DNA of 64,000 bases from positions 1,050,777 to 1,114,776 of the forward strand of contig PHFE01000086.1 of the NCBI GenBank assembly GCA_002796755.1, in the 5' to 3' direction. Position numbers and translations under genes: made by a program. This document shows positions 13,797 to 22,934 of the stretch, piece by piece (within the stretch, counting starts at the first letter, position 1; the number at the start of each line of letters is the position of its first letter). The notes below the pieces were generated by a model. That model saw nothing but the letters and a program-made list of their open reading frames with translations. It was not told the origin of the DNA and ran no database searches. This DNA is from Paracorniculantispora psalliotae. Its lineage: Eukaryota > Ascomycota > Sordariomycetes > Hypocreales > Cordycipitaceae.

Positions 13797-14412
13797 ATGG
13801 TGGCACCGACCTTTCTCCCCCTTCAGCGCCGTGAGACCATCGAGGGCAAGCAGAATGCCGCGCGCGAGGTCCTCGCCCACGGTGTCGCCGTGGGCGCGTC
13901 CCAAGCGGCCGAAGGCACCGTCTCGCTTGGCCTCTCCCCGGCCTGCGCTCACTATCTCGACATTGCCCTGTCCGAAAAGGTATGGCTTCCCATTATTTTG
14001 TATCTTAGGTTTAGTGTCAGGGCCAAGTGCCCGATACGCAAAAAGCCAGTGACCCAACAAGAAAAAAAAAAAGACGCTTACACAAAGGGAAACATAACAG
14101 ACTGGGGAGCTGAGCGCCTGGGCCAAGGAGCGCGGCATGAAAATCACCAGCACCACCATCCTCGATAAGCATCCTGAGACGTTCCGTCTGGAGGAGGGCC
14201 GGAGCATGACCACGCCGGCCAACTACGTGGCCGTGGTGCTCCCGCTGTCGGCCAATGCCGTCGAGGTGCAGAGCAAGGCGGACGGTGGTGAGACAAGCAC
14301 CGCTACGTGGGAACCCGAGGCGGCGATGCTCGTCGCCGCCGGCACGGAGTTTGCGGTTGCTGCGGGCAGCACGCATTTTGTCTACGTTTTGGTCCGTATG
14401 GAAGCTGTCTAA
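13797..14412 (+). CDS. Hypothetical protein, 164 aa
   Basis: I do not recognise the family. Exons are 13797-13979 and 14101-14412, with a gtatgg donor and an aacag acceptor; a second AG just downstream (ctgggg-AG) would remove three residues. The protein lacks a signal peptide and membrane segments. It is rich in Ala, Val and Thr and has a strand-like C-terminal half ending in a hydrophobic THFVYVLVRMEAV. GC-rich third codon positions in both exons and a clean frame across the junction support a real gene. It converges on the F-box gene with 118 bp between the stop codons. Confidence 0.65.
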
Positions 14413-14530
14413 GGGCAGACAAAACCAGAGCAGGAAAAAAAAAAACGCATGGTATCTATTTAGTCTTTCTACATGCTCTCTTTTACTTCATTTCATAGCC
14501 CATCGTCAACAATAGTATGTTATACGCTTA

Positions 14531-16345
14531 TTACCACCCGTAGTTGTGGTCTACAAAGTCCTCCACTTGGGCCTCCCAGGCTGCCGAGAGTTCTCTACTG
14601 TAATTACTACCGTGGTCACCTAGCAAGCGGGCAGGCAGCCCCTTTGCCTCGATAATGGCCTTCATCTCGTCCTTGACCGAGGGGCTGCCCACGAACCCCT
14701 TTTGGTAGAGGTCGTCCCACTCATCCAGCGGCAGTATCTCGCTGTTCTCGAGCACGTCCGCCTTGACGATGCCAAAGCCATTCTTGGGCCTGTCGTGTGC
14801 GCCCCCACGCTGCTGCCCGCGGAGAAACGGATTCGGGCTGTTGCCGTACATGTATCGTTCGACAAAGTCGCCCATGAGGACGTAGTGCATGGGGTGTATG
14901 GTCGACGCGAGCACCGAGTAGCGGATACAGGGCCGCTCGGCCGGCGGCCGCTCGCGCCAGCCGAGCGTCTCGCGCATCTTGCGGAGCAGCCGGCGGTGGC
15001 CGCCCTCCTCTTCGCTCTTCAGCATGACGGTGCACAGCCCGACGGAGCGGACTGTGGGCGGCAGCGACTGCAGGAAGCGAATCAGCTCGTGCATCGTGAC
15101 GACGGGCCGGCTGAGGAAGATGGACTCCAGCTTGGGCCAGCGCTCGACGGGGATGAGCTTGCGAAGGTTCATGGTGGCGCAGGGGTCTGGCCCCGGGTAC
15201 TGGAACGGCATGCTCATGAAGTCACCCTCGACCAGCGTCGTCGTTTGCAGGGTGAAGTGCTCCATGTCGGTCGCGCGGGCGAGCATGTCGCGGAACAGGC
15301 CTTTGTTCAGGCTGTTGAAGCCGTGCTTGTTGATGCGCTCCATCGCGAGCGACAGGTGCATCTTGCGGAAGCCGGGCGTGGAGACAATCTGGCACAGGTG
15401 CCGGTACTCGGGGCAGTCCTGGCGGAAGATGCGGCAGTTGATGCCCGCGATGCGGTAGTGCGAGAACAAGTTGAGCTCGCGCAGCCGGAACTTGACCTCG
15501 GCGAGGATGCGGATCGCCGCCCGGAACCCGCGCCAGCGCTCGCGGTACGTTTCTATCGTGGTCCCCGGCCAGCCGATGAGCCACGCGTGGTCCTTCTCCA
15601 TCTGCGTCCACGACAGGGCGTGCGGCGCATGGGTGTTGTCATGGTCACGCTCGCAGGCCGGCCAGCTGACCGGCTCCGGGTAGATGAAGCCCGGGGGGTA
15701 GTTGCGCATGGCCGGCGTCTTGTAGAGGCGCGCAAAGCCGACGCCGTGCGCAGCCGGCGTGATCGTCACGGCCTCGAGCGCCGAGAACCGTTGCAAGGCA
15801 TACCGGAAAGCGTCGACATCCTGGTTGGCCGCGATGACTTCTTCTTGCGCCTGCCAAATCTCTAGAAAGAGATTCCATGACTCCTTCATGGACATGGCAT
15901 CGCGAAAGTTCTTCATCATTTTTTGCTGACGCTCCTCGGCGTGATAAGCTCCTTCGCGATTGACATATTCGATCCAGACCTTTTCCCATTCTTGCATGTA
16001 CCATACGGGCACCTTGCCGCGGTAAGATCTCTTTGTATGCTCGGATGTCCACGGTATCTGACCGCCGAGATAAGAGTCCGGCTGTTGAAAGTGCGAGTCG
16101 TCCCAAATCAGTTCCCGAATGCCATGGCGGAGTACTTCATTGTCGGCCACAGCACGCAAGACTTGTATATCAAAGGGATTTGCTGACAGAAACACGCGGT
16201 TTCCTTTGGGGAGAAAGATCTTGGAAAAAGCAGAACATGTGAGGCGCAAGTTGGAAATGTCTGCCCAGCAAAGCTTGGCGAGGATGTCTTCCCTCAGCTC
16301 AGCAGGCAGAGCCGCCAAACGGGGCTGTGCTGCTATGCCCGTCAT
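14531..16345 (-). CDS. F-box protein, 604 aa
   Basis: Single-exon gene. Residues about 8-42 (LPAELREDILAKLCWADISN, then the LRLTCSAFSKIF tail) form a canonical F-box, which binds Skp1 in SCF ubiquitin ligases; the rest would present the substrate. The remaining ~550 residues carry no repeats I can name (no clear LRR, WD40 or Kelch), but are rich in Trp, Arg and charged residues like the large uncharacterised F-box families of Pezizomycotina. No signal peptide or membrane segment. The start at 16345 places the F-box at the usual N-terminal position. Only 67 bp separate this start codon from an assembly gap, so the promoter is largely unknown. The antisense strand is also open over 387 codons, a composition effect. 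Confidence 0.85.
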   Translation of the reverse strand: MTGIAAQPRLAALPAELREDILAKLCWADISNLRLTCSAFSKIFLPKGNRVFLSANPFDIQVLRAVADNEVLRHGIRELIWDDSHFQQPDSYLGGQIPWTSEHTKRSYRGKVPVWYMQEWEKVWIEYVNREGAYHAEERQQKMMKNFRDAMSMKESWNLFLEIWQAQEEVIAANQDVDAFRYALQRFSALEAVTITPAAHGVGFARLYKTPAMRNYPPGFIYPEPVSWPACERDHDNTHAPHALSWTQMEKDHAWLIGWPGTTIETYRERWRGFRAAIRILAEVKFRLRELNLFSHYRIAGINCRIFRQDCPEYRHLCQIVSTPGFRKMHLSLAMERINKHGFNSLNKGLFRDMLARATDMEHFTLQTTTLVEGDFMSMPFQYPGPDPCATMNLRKLIPVERWPKLESIFLSRPVVTMHELIRFLQSLPPTVRSVGLCTVMLKSEEEGGHRRLLRKMRETLGWRERPPAERPCIRYSVLASTIHPMHYVLMGDFVERYMYGNSPNPFLRGQQRGGAHDRPKNGFGIVKADVLENSEILPLDEWDDLYQKGFVGSPSVKDEMKAIIEAKGLPARLLGDHGSNYSRELSAAWEAQVEDFVDHNYGW

Positions 16346-16412
16346 TTTGCCGAGTTTGATAGCTATAGAGATTCAATGCGAATGAGAGAAAAGGAGTAGA
16401 TGACCGGGGGGG

Positions 16413-16508
16413 NNNNNNNNNNNNNNNNNNNNNNNNNNNNNNNNNNNNNNNNNNNNNNNNNNNNNNNNNNNNNNNNNNNNNNNNNNNNNNNNNNNNNNNN
16501 NNNNNNNN
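16413..16508. other. Assembly gap (96 Ns)
   Basis: A run of undetermined bases sits directly after a run of G (ccggggggg), which suggests a homopolymer or a GC-rich structure at which the assembly broke. It falls in the promoter of the F-box gene. True length is unknown. Confidence 0.99.
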
Positions 16509-16962
16509 CGAACCGGGCAGGCTACGACAGGAAAATGGACGATGCAAATAAGCCAGTCACTTTGCCGCCGTGATAAAAAGACACCAGGGCGTTATGAAGA
16601 GACAAACGACAGGCAGGCAAGAGAAGAGCCAGTGTAGAAGTTATGTAACAGCGAGCCCGGCGGCAACGCGCGAAAACATGCGCAGAACCTTTGTAGCGGC
16701 CTTTGAGATGCTAGCGACAGCGGCGGGCCGTTTGATTGGCAGCTGGAGTGGATGAGTGGAGCACCGATGCGATTACAGCGGCCACATGCGCTGGAGCCAC
16801 TCCAGTTAGGCCGAGTTTACCCCGCTCCGTCGATGTTGCAGGCAAATGGATGCGACGGTTGCACGTTATGGTAACAATGAAGAGAATTGATCTGCTGGAT
16901 ATCTCAGGTAAAAGAAAAGAAATGATACAGTTTGCTATAGAAAGACGGGCGAAACACTGGCT
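16509..16962. other. Intergenic stretch, no supported gene
   Basis: Between the gap and the stop codon of the Cys-repeat gene I see no coding or RNA feature beyond the plus-strand open frame that begins at 16736 and runs antisense into the repeat. That frame is rejected because variation in the repeat is synonymous on the minus strand. Confidence 0.5.
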
Positions 16963-17586
16963 TCAGCAAATCCCCTTGAGTAGCGTCCCCAGCGATGGGA
17001 TCGGCCTCCACCGCTGCCCCGGCAAGGTTCCGCTGAAGCAGCACGCGCCATTATCCGAGAAGCAGCAGGCGTCATTGTCCGAGAAGCAGCACGCGTCGTG
17101 GTCGGAGAAGCAGCATGCGCCGCGGTCAGAGAAACAGCAGGCCTCGCGGTCCGAGAAGCAGCAGCCGTCGCGGTCGGAAAAGACGCAGCCCCCGCGCCGC
17201 GAGCAGCACGCGCCCGTCTCGTGCTCGCACTTGTCCCAGTAGCCCGTGGTATCCTTTTCGGCCCACGTCATTTTTTCCGTGCTCGTGTAGCCCTCGGTGT
17301 CGATGCTGGAGCGGGCGGCGCTTGGACAAGAGCGACCGCTGCGCGAGCGGTTCATCATTTTGGACGCTTCGACGGGCGTGCTTGTGGTGCTCGCATTGTC
17401 GGACACGGCGGCTTGGTGCTGAAATGAGGCCTCATACGAAGGGGGCAGATCGTGCGATAGTATGTGTGCATTATCCTCCTCGGCTTCTGAAGGTACAGTC
17501 TGGCGATACCCAGAACTGCTGGATGCGACGGTGCGTAGTGGCGACTTGGCGTCGGGCTGCTCTCCTTTGAAATCGTTGACAGCCAT
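16963..17586 (-). CDS. Cys-rich protein with tandem CCFSDxxA octapeptides, PPxY motif
   Basis: Predicted 207-aa protein with no signal peptide, of unknown family. The N-terminal half is Ser/Thr- and acid-rich and disordered-looking, with a PPSY motif (LPPSYEA, about residues 47-53) of the type bound by WW domains. The C-terminal third holds six full 8-residue units of the form CCFSDxxA/G plus a diverged CCSRRGG unit before and a truncated unit after them, then a basic tail ending in Cys. Ser is encoded by TCC, TCG, TCT and AGC, Ala by GCC, GCA and GCG, and Cys by TGC and TGT across units. Most differences between units are therefore synonymous on this strand, which supports minus-strand coding. 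Paired cysteines could bind metal, be palmitoylated, or form disulfides; none is shown. Confidence 0.7.
   Translation of the reverse strand: MAVNDFKGEQPDAKSPLRTVASSSSGYRQTVPSEAEEDNAHILSHDLPPSYEASFQHQAAVSDNASTTSTPVEASKMMNRSRSGRSCPSAARSSIDTEGYTSTEKMTWAEKDTTGYWDKCEHETGACCSRRGGCVFSDRDGCCFSDREACCFSDRGACCFSDHDACCFSDNDACCFSDNGACCFSGTLPGQRWRPIPSLGTLLKGIC
17036..17214 (-). repeat. 24-nt tandem coding repeat (octapeptide CCFSDxxA)
   Basis: About seven 24-nt units with diverged third codon positions lie inside the Cys-rich gene. Variable positions are the two residues after Asp (RD, RE, RG, HD, ND, NG); Cys-Cys-Phe-Ser-Asp is almost invariant, with one Cys-Val variant in the first unit. Confidence 0.9.
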
Positions 17587-18522
17587 TTGTAATGCGTAGC
17601 AGGTCCTTGCTTAATTGATGTAACCGATTTAATCACAATGTTCTTGTGTATATATACATCTTCATCGATCTACAGCAATAGCCCTACGAGGCAAGCCGAT
17701 TATTTATTATTTGTTCAGCTTGTTCCCAAGTTGGCTGTCCCACACAGACGAGGCTGGGAGGACGCCCATTACGTGGTGGTAGTGCGGGAGCTGAACCCGG
17801 CTTGCGTCAAGGCTTCGCAAGCTCGTCGTCACTGGTCGGAGAGTCCGATCGTGGTTCAGAGAATCAGAGGTCTCGGACAAAGCACAATGTGCCTGCATGC
17901 TCTTTCTGTCCAGTCTCCAGTCTGCTCCGAGCGTCTGTCACGCATCCGCACAGATCCGTCCGCCAAATTTTCTACATATTTAAATGGCTAGACGGGATTC
18001 ATCAGTGTTTTGAATGTATGCAGTGCAGAGAAACTTAGAACACACAAGTCCTCGAAGTTGAATTATTTATTTTCTTCTATTACGACTTCGAAGAGTCGAG
18101 TTTATCACCAGCGGTCCTCTGCCGAATTCGCCAATTTCTCATAGAAAAGATGCCCGTCTGCTATTGGCGGCGGTATTTATCGCGAGACAACAGATGCAGC
18201 TAACAGTGACAAGGCTAGCAGTGCCACTTTACCTGTCCAAACCGCAACTGCTACCCAATGACAGCACTAATTGTTCCAACCCTTGTCTTGACTCGTGGTT
18301 AATTACTAGCTTTCTTTCGCAGGTAACATGGTCTCTTATAGCGTGCTTTGTATTGTTCTAAATGGCCGGCTCGCCAAAGTAATATTACAGACAGGGTTGA
18401 GGCTCGTTTAGGGCAGATAGTCTCCGGTAAGCGGCCGGCATTTAAAATAAAGTTGCTCTCCCGATCTCTTAAAAAAAAATCAGAAAGATTATTTTCCATT
18501 GGAAGTGTCCCATTGACGTGTG
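17587..18522. other. Intergenic stretch, divergent promoters
   Basis: This 0.9-kb interval separates the divergently transcribed Cys-repeat gene and the secreted hydrolase. It is AT-rich near 18050-18200 and 18300-18480. No gene or RNA is recognised. Confidence 0.5.
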
Positions 18523-20409
18523 ATGAAGTCCCATTTGCAGTCGGCTTTGGCCGTTGTCGCCACGGTCGGCGCCTCTGCCGCTCGCGCAGCCACTCCATTT
18601 GACTGGACCACAATCACCCCCAGCACCGACCTGGAGTACCATGACTGCTATGACAGCTACAAGTGCGCGCGCCTGAGCCTGCCGCTCGACTGGCAGGATG
18701 AATCGGCCACAGCCACCGTCGCCATCGCCATTATCAAGTCCGACGCCGTTGTCAGCCTCGATGATCCCACCTACGGCGGGCCGATCCTCTCCAACCCCGG
18801 CGGCCCAGGCGGCTCCGGCGTGGGCGCCCTCCTCGGCTCCGCGGCGCTGCAGCGCGAAATGGTCGACACGCCGGGCAAGAAGCACTTTGAGTACGTGTCG
18901 TTTGACCCGCGCGGCGTCGGCTTCTCGACGCCCCTGGTCAACTGCTACCCGGACTCCAAGGTCGCGCGCGCGGCCATGGGCTTGAAGACGAGGGGAAGCG
19001 GCGGCCTCAACGGCGGTCCTGCGTCGCTGCCGTACGGCCTGGGCTTGGCGCAGATTAACGGCGCGCGCTGCGAGCAGGCCAACGGCGATCTGCTCAAGTA
19101 CGTGGGCACGCCGAGCGTGGCGCGCGACATGGTGGCCATTGTCGACAAGATTGACGCGTACAACAAGAAGAACTCCAAGAAGCTGCAGCAGCGTGCTGTG
19201 GTGGAGCGTGCTCAGTTGCAGTTGCAGGATAACAGCACCAATCTTCCTCGTCTGCAATATCTTGGTTTCTCGTATGGTACCGCCTTGGGAAACTACTTTG
19301 CATCCTTGTTTCCAGGGCGCGTCGGTCGTCTACTTCTGGATGGGGTTGTTGACATTGACGACTACGTAAATGGAGTGGTAAGTGACATGCATACAAGTAT
19401 CAGACAGAAGGGGGTATACAGATGCTAACTGAACCAGGGCTGGCTGAGCAACACTGTTGACCTGGACAAGATTGTCGACCAGTTCTTTGACGGCTGCTTC
19501 AACGCCGGCAAAGCTGTCTGCCCGCTCGTCCACGACGGCGACAAGTCCGGCAGCGACGTCAGCAAGCGTGTCTGGGCGTGGATCGAGGGCCTCGACGCCA
19601 ACCCGACCATTGCCTCTAAAGGCGACAAGATGCTCGTGCTGCGCTCCGACGACATCCACTTCCTCCTCATCAACTCCGTGTACAAGCCCGTCTTCACGTT
19701 CAAGGACGCGGCCGGCAAAATCGCCAACGCCATGCAGGGCAACGCCACCGCGCTGTACGACTACATCACCGCCACCTCGGGCGGCCCCATCGAGGACACC
19801 TGCAAGCCCGGCCCCGCGCCGCCCGCGTTTGAGGACGCCGAGTACGCCGTCCTCTGCGGCGACGGCGAGGACGTCACCGGCCACGATGCCAGCTTCTGGC
19901 GCGCCTACCTCGACAAGCAGCTCGCGCAGTCGTCCGTCGCCGGCGCGCGCTGGTCGAACCTCCGCCTCGCGTGCGCCAACTGGAAGACGAAAGCCAAGTG
20001 GCAGTTCAAGGGCCCGTTTACGACGCCCGCACCGTCTGCCAACTGTTCCGCCCCGGAGCCTGGCCGGCCCGCCGCGCCCGTCTTCTTCCTCTCGAACCAG
20101 TATGATCCGGTGACGCCGCTGCGCGCCGCGCACAAGGTGGCCAGCAAGTATCCGGGCTCGGCGCTGCTGATCCAGGAGGCCATGGGACACACAGTCTTCA
20201 GCCAGCGCATGGCGACAGACTGCACCAAGAATGCCATCCGGCAATATTTTGCGGATGGCGTGGTGCCGTCCAAGGAGACGACGTGCAAGGCGGCGTGTGA
20301 TCCCTGGGGAGCGCCATGCCACTTTACTGGCACTCCTCAGGTCGCCACCGCGGCTTTTAGTGTCAACGAAGAATTCCAAGTCGGTGAATATTTCCCTTTA
20401 CATCTTTAG
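18523..20409 (+). CDS. Secreted alpha/beta-hydrolase, TAP-like (peptidase S33 type)
   Basis: Predicted 608-aa protein from exons 18523-19377 and 19438-20409; the 60-nt intron has a gtaagt donor and ccag acceptor. The ATG at 18523 opens a signal peptide (MKSHLQSALAVVATVGASAA). The oxyanion region is SNPGGPGGSG, the nucleophile elbow is GFSYG (Ser250), an acid sits in SNQYDPVTP, and the catalytic His is in EAMGHTVF. A TAP C-terminal domain is suggested by the NQYDPVTP region and the Cys-rich end. The Streptomyces tripeptidyl aminopeptidase family removes short peptides from the N-terminus of proteins; fungal relatives are extracellular and largely uncharacterised. An extra last intron near 20380 is possible, because the final residues (EEFQVGEYFPLHL) follow a gtcggt. 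Confidence 0.88.
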
Positions 20410-20942
20410 AGCTTAGACTAGAATTGAGTTGCCTTGCCTTGTCGCCTGCAGAAACCTGCTTCCATCTATTCACCGTTGCATCCTACAGCAGTAATGACGT
20501 CTCATCGCATGCCTGTCCTGCAAGCTATCCCAATCAGTCGAAGAGAATACCATTTTCCGTATATTAATAGGTCTCATCGTCCCGCCACCACGATGACCTC
20601 GTGAACTTTATTCCGCAGCACCGAATTCGTAGGCGCATGCCAGTGCCGCAGCCACAATGGGCAGAAAAATGCAGCATTTTGATGCTGTCTGACATCATGG
20701 ACAACTCTATCGACTGCTTTACCGTGATGTCTTACCCCGCCGATCGTCAATTTTATTGTAGAAGCCGGCATTGTGTCCCAGGTTCAGACTTTCGTGACTG
20801 GAATGCTCTTACCTGTTGACCCACAACCGTCCAGCTCCGAAGCAGTTTTGACATGTATAAATGAGCAGCAGTCCGTCGCAGAAAGAGAGAAAAAAGTGAC
20901 AAGATATTATCAATAATTATCTACTTAATACCAATTCTCATA
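20410..20942. other. Intergenic stretch with promoter of the Ser-rich secreted gene
   Basis: No gene is seen. A TATAAA at 20856-20861 lies 82 bp before the next ATG. Confidence 0.5.
20856..20861 (+). promoter_or_regulatory. TATA box
   Basis: TATAAA lies 82 bp upstream of the ATG of the Ser-rich secreted protein, a usual distance in filamentous fungi. Confidence 0.5.
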
Positions 20943-21452
20943 ATGAAGTTCGTTTATACTCTTCTTACTATCGCCGCCGTGGCTCTGGCTGCCCCCAGCC
21001 TCATGGAGCCCGTCCTCCGGCGCGACAACGGCAGCGACCCCAGTCATCTCCTGTCGGAGCTGGCCCAGGTCGTCGCTTGCTATGATATTGCTCTGGACAA
21101 GGCAGGTGTGACCAAAGCTGGCGCTGCTGTCCCAACGCAGCCTGCCGGCATTGATTGCGACGCCATCATGTCGCTTGCAGGCAAAGGTGGTGCCAGTTCG
21201 TCTGGTAGTGGCAAGCCCAGCGCAACTTCTACAGGCAGCTCCAGTGCAACTACGTCTGGAGGCGCATCGAGTGGCTCTACTACCGCAAGCCCTTCGAGCA
21301 GCTCCTCTACCGGAAGCTCAACTGGAAGCTCGTCGGGAGCATCCTCCACGGGAAGTTCGGCGAGCGGTTCTGCTACAGGAAGTGCCTCCAGCACAGGCAG
21401 CATGTCTAGTACTGGAAGCAGCAGCACTCCTAGTGCTACCAGTAGCAAGTAA
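20943..21452 (+). CDS. Small secreted Ser/Gly/Thr-rich protein, 169 aa
   Basis: Single exon. A signal peptide (MKFVYTLLTIAAVALAAP) is followed by an Arg-Arg site (VLRRD) that could be cut by a Kex2-type protease. A short helical region with two Cys residues (VVACYDIALDKAG and GIDCDAIM) comes next, then about 85 residues of low-complexity Ser, Gly, Thr and Ala ending in SATSSK. The tail would be heavily O-mannosylated. There is no hydrophobic C-terminus, so a GPI anchor is not supported in this reading. The two-Cys N-terminal region resembles short cell-wall proteins in general shape only; function unknown. Confidence 0.75.
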   Translation: MKFVYTLLTIAAVALAAPSLMEPVLRRDNGSDPSHLLSELAQVVACYDIALDKAGVTKAGAAVPTQPAGIDCDAIMSLAGKGGASSSGSGKPSATSTGSSSATTSGGASSGSTTASPSSSSSTGSSTGSSSGASSTGSSASGSATGSASSTGSMSSTGSSSTPSATSSK

Positions 21453-22253
21453 ATGGGGATTCTGGATATGAACTGCTTATGATTTTATGGATTTATATAG
21501 CTAGAGTAGTTGAATTTGATAGTTGAAATACTGAATACGTTATTTCATTTTACATAAACTGCATGCCGTCTGAGGCACTACAACTTAACCGATGTGTGTA
21601 CATCACATTATGGGTGAATTACACGGCAATATTGCTGCTCAGCTACAAATGTCAACTCGAAAGGATGTTGGAAACGAGACTACCAATCGCAAAACGGCTG
21701 TTGCGTGCTCTTGGAAATTGTCAGTGCCATGCATGGGGCTAGCCGATAGGAATGACGATGCTCGTGTGGCGTGCATTTGAGACTGCTCCCAGCCATTTTG
21801 GCTCGTAGAAACATACCGAGACGCCACAATTATTTGGAGTATGACGCGCCGAAGACACGAATGCTTTTTTTTAATCTTATAAATATGATTCGATTTGCAG
21901 ATAGAATGGCCTTTGATCGACAGATGAGAGCATGCAGCTCTGCCCAACGCGGCAGCAGCGTGAAGCAATCCCTCCTGAGGAATTCCAGGGTTCATTTGCT
22001 CACAGTACTAAAGATCGGTCAAAATTAAGCCGTGATTATCTTTTGATGCTATCGTAATCACCGAGTGTGGGACATGTCCGTGAATCGTCTGGTGTGTTAG
22101 TCGCAGCGATTTCACGGCACTACAACTAGCGCCACACCGTGAACTAATTCAGCTGCGGCGTCTTTCCACCACCTCCTCAAGTTCGTTCATCATTATATAA
22201 AGGCTCAGTTCGACGCATCATTTTCATCATTTCAAGTATCTGAATAATCCAAA
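21453..22253. other. Intergenic stretch, no supported gene
   Basis: AT-rich in the first 150 bp. The open frame 21639-21995 on the minus strand shows no motif. Ends with the promoter of the GFA-domain gene. Confidence 0.5.
22194..22201 (+). promoter_or_regulatory. TATA box
   Basis: TATATAAA lies 53 bp upstream of the GFA-domain start codon. Confidence 0.5.
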
Positions 22254-22847
22254 ATGGAATCAAAAAAAGTGCCACTTCTCGGTGGATGCCACTGTGGCGC
22301 CACCCGTTATGTGCTCTTCTTCACCTTGCCTGCGCCGCACAATGAGACCAACCCCTCCAAAGAAGGGGACCAGCGAATCTGCCGCTGCAACTGCACCACC
22401 TGTCACAAAATGGGTCTCTTTCACCTCAAGCCGGCCGATTCGACCGCCGACTTTCTGCTCCTGAGCCCGCTTGACCCCTACACAGAGCTCGGCGACTATC
22501 TCACCGATGACAAAGAGATTCACTTTTTCTTCTGTAAAACATGCGGCGTGCGCTGTCTTTCCACAAATGGGACGGGTGAAGTTGTGGATGTCGACGCAAA
22601 GGCTCTCGGTCTCCCAGAGGGCGCGAATGTGCCCGCCAAGGCGTGGCGCGCCGTTCGCGGGAGCGGACACCCGGAATACGGCACATACGTGTCCGTCAAC
22701 GGTCATACGATTGATGCTAGTCATACCGAGTTTGATATGAGGGATCTTACGGAGAAGAAATGCGTGCGATACGTGGATACGTTCAGTGACGCTGGGAAGG
22801 GATTGTCTGGTCGCTGGGATAAGCCTCATGATCACGGTTCATATTAA
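22254..22847 (+). CDS. GFA/CENP-V domain zinc protein
   Basis: Single exon, 197 aa, cytosolic. It carries the zinc ligands of the glutathione-dependent formaldehyde-activating fold: GGCHCG (Cys12, Cys14), CRCNCTTCHKMG (about 43-54) and CKTCGVRC (about 95-102). The prototype Gfa binds S-hydroxymethyl-glutathione, but most fungal members are of unknown substrate. The family is usually 130-190 aa, so the protein is full length. The gene ends 88 bp from the stop of the FAD monooxygenase, tail to tail; the pair may act in one detoxification or tailoring pathway, which is inference only. Confidence 0.88.
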   Translation: MESKKVPLLGGCHCGATRYVLFFTLPAPHNETNPSKEGDQRICRCNCTTCHKMGLFHLKPADSTADFLLLSPLDPYTELGDYLTDDKEIHFFFCKTCGVRCLSTNGTGEVVDVDAKALGLPEGANVPAKAWRAVRGSGHPEYGTYVSVNGHTIDASHTEFDMRDLTEKKCVRYVDTFSDAGKGLSGRWDKPHDHGSY

Positions 22848-22934
22848 ACAATGCGGCAATTTGAGAGAAAAGGTATTATTTGAGCAAATATGCATGGTAT
22901 AAGGGGAGATATAGCAGTGATATATATGCAATGC

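Noticed and set aside
14702..15865. 387-codon plus-strand frame
   Set aside because: It lies wholly antisense to the F-box gene and is rich in Arg, Glu and Val, the usual shadow of a GC-biased coding strand.
16736..17242. Plus-strand frame with a SEKQ-type repeat
   Set aside because: It is the antisense reading of the CCFSD octapeptides. Differences between units are synonymous on the minus strand, so the minus strand is the coding one.
19330..20379. 349-codon minus-strand frame
   Set aside because: Antisense shadow of exon 2 of the TAP-like hydrolase, which has catalytic motifs on the plus strand.
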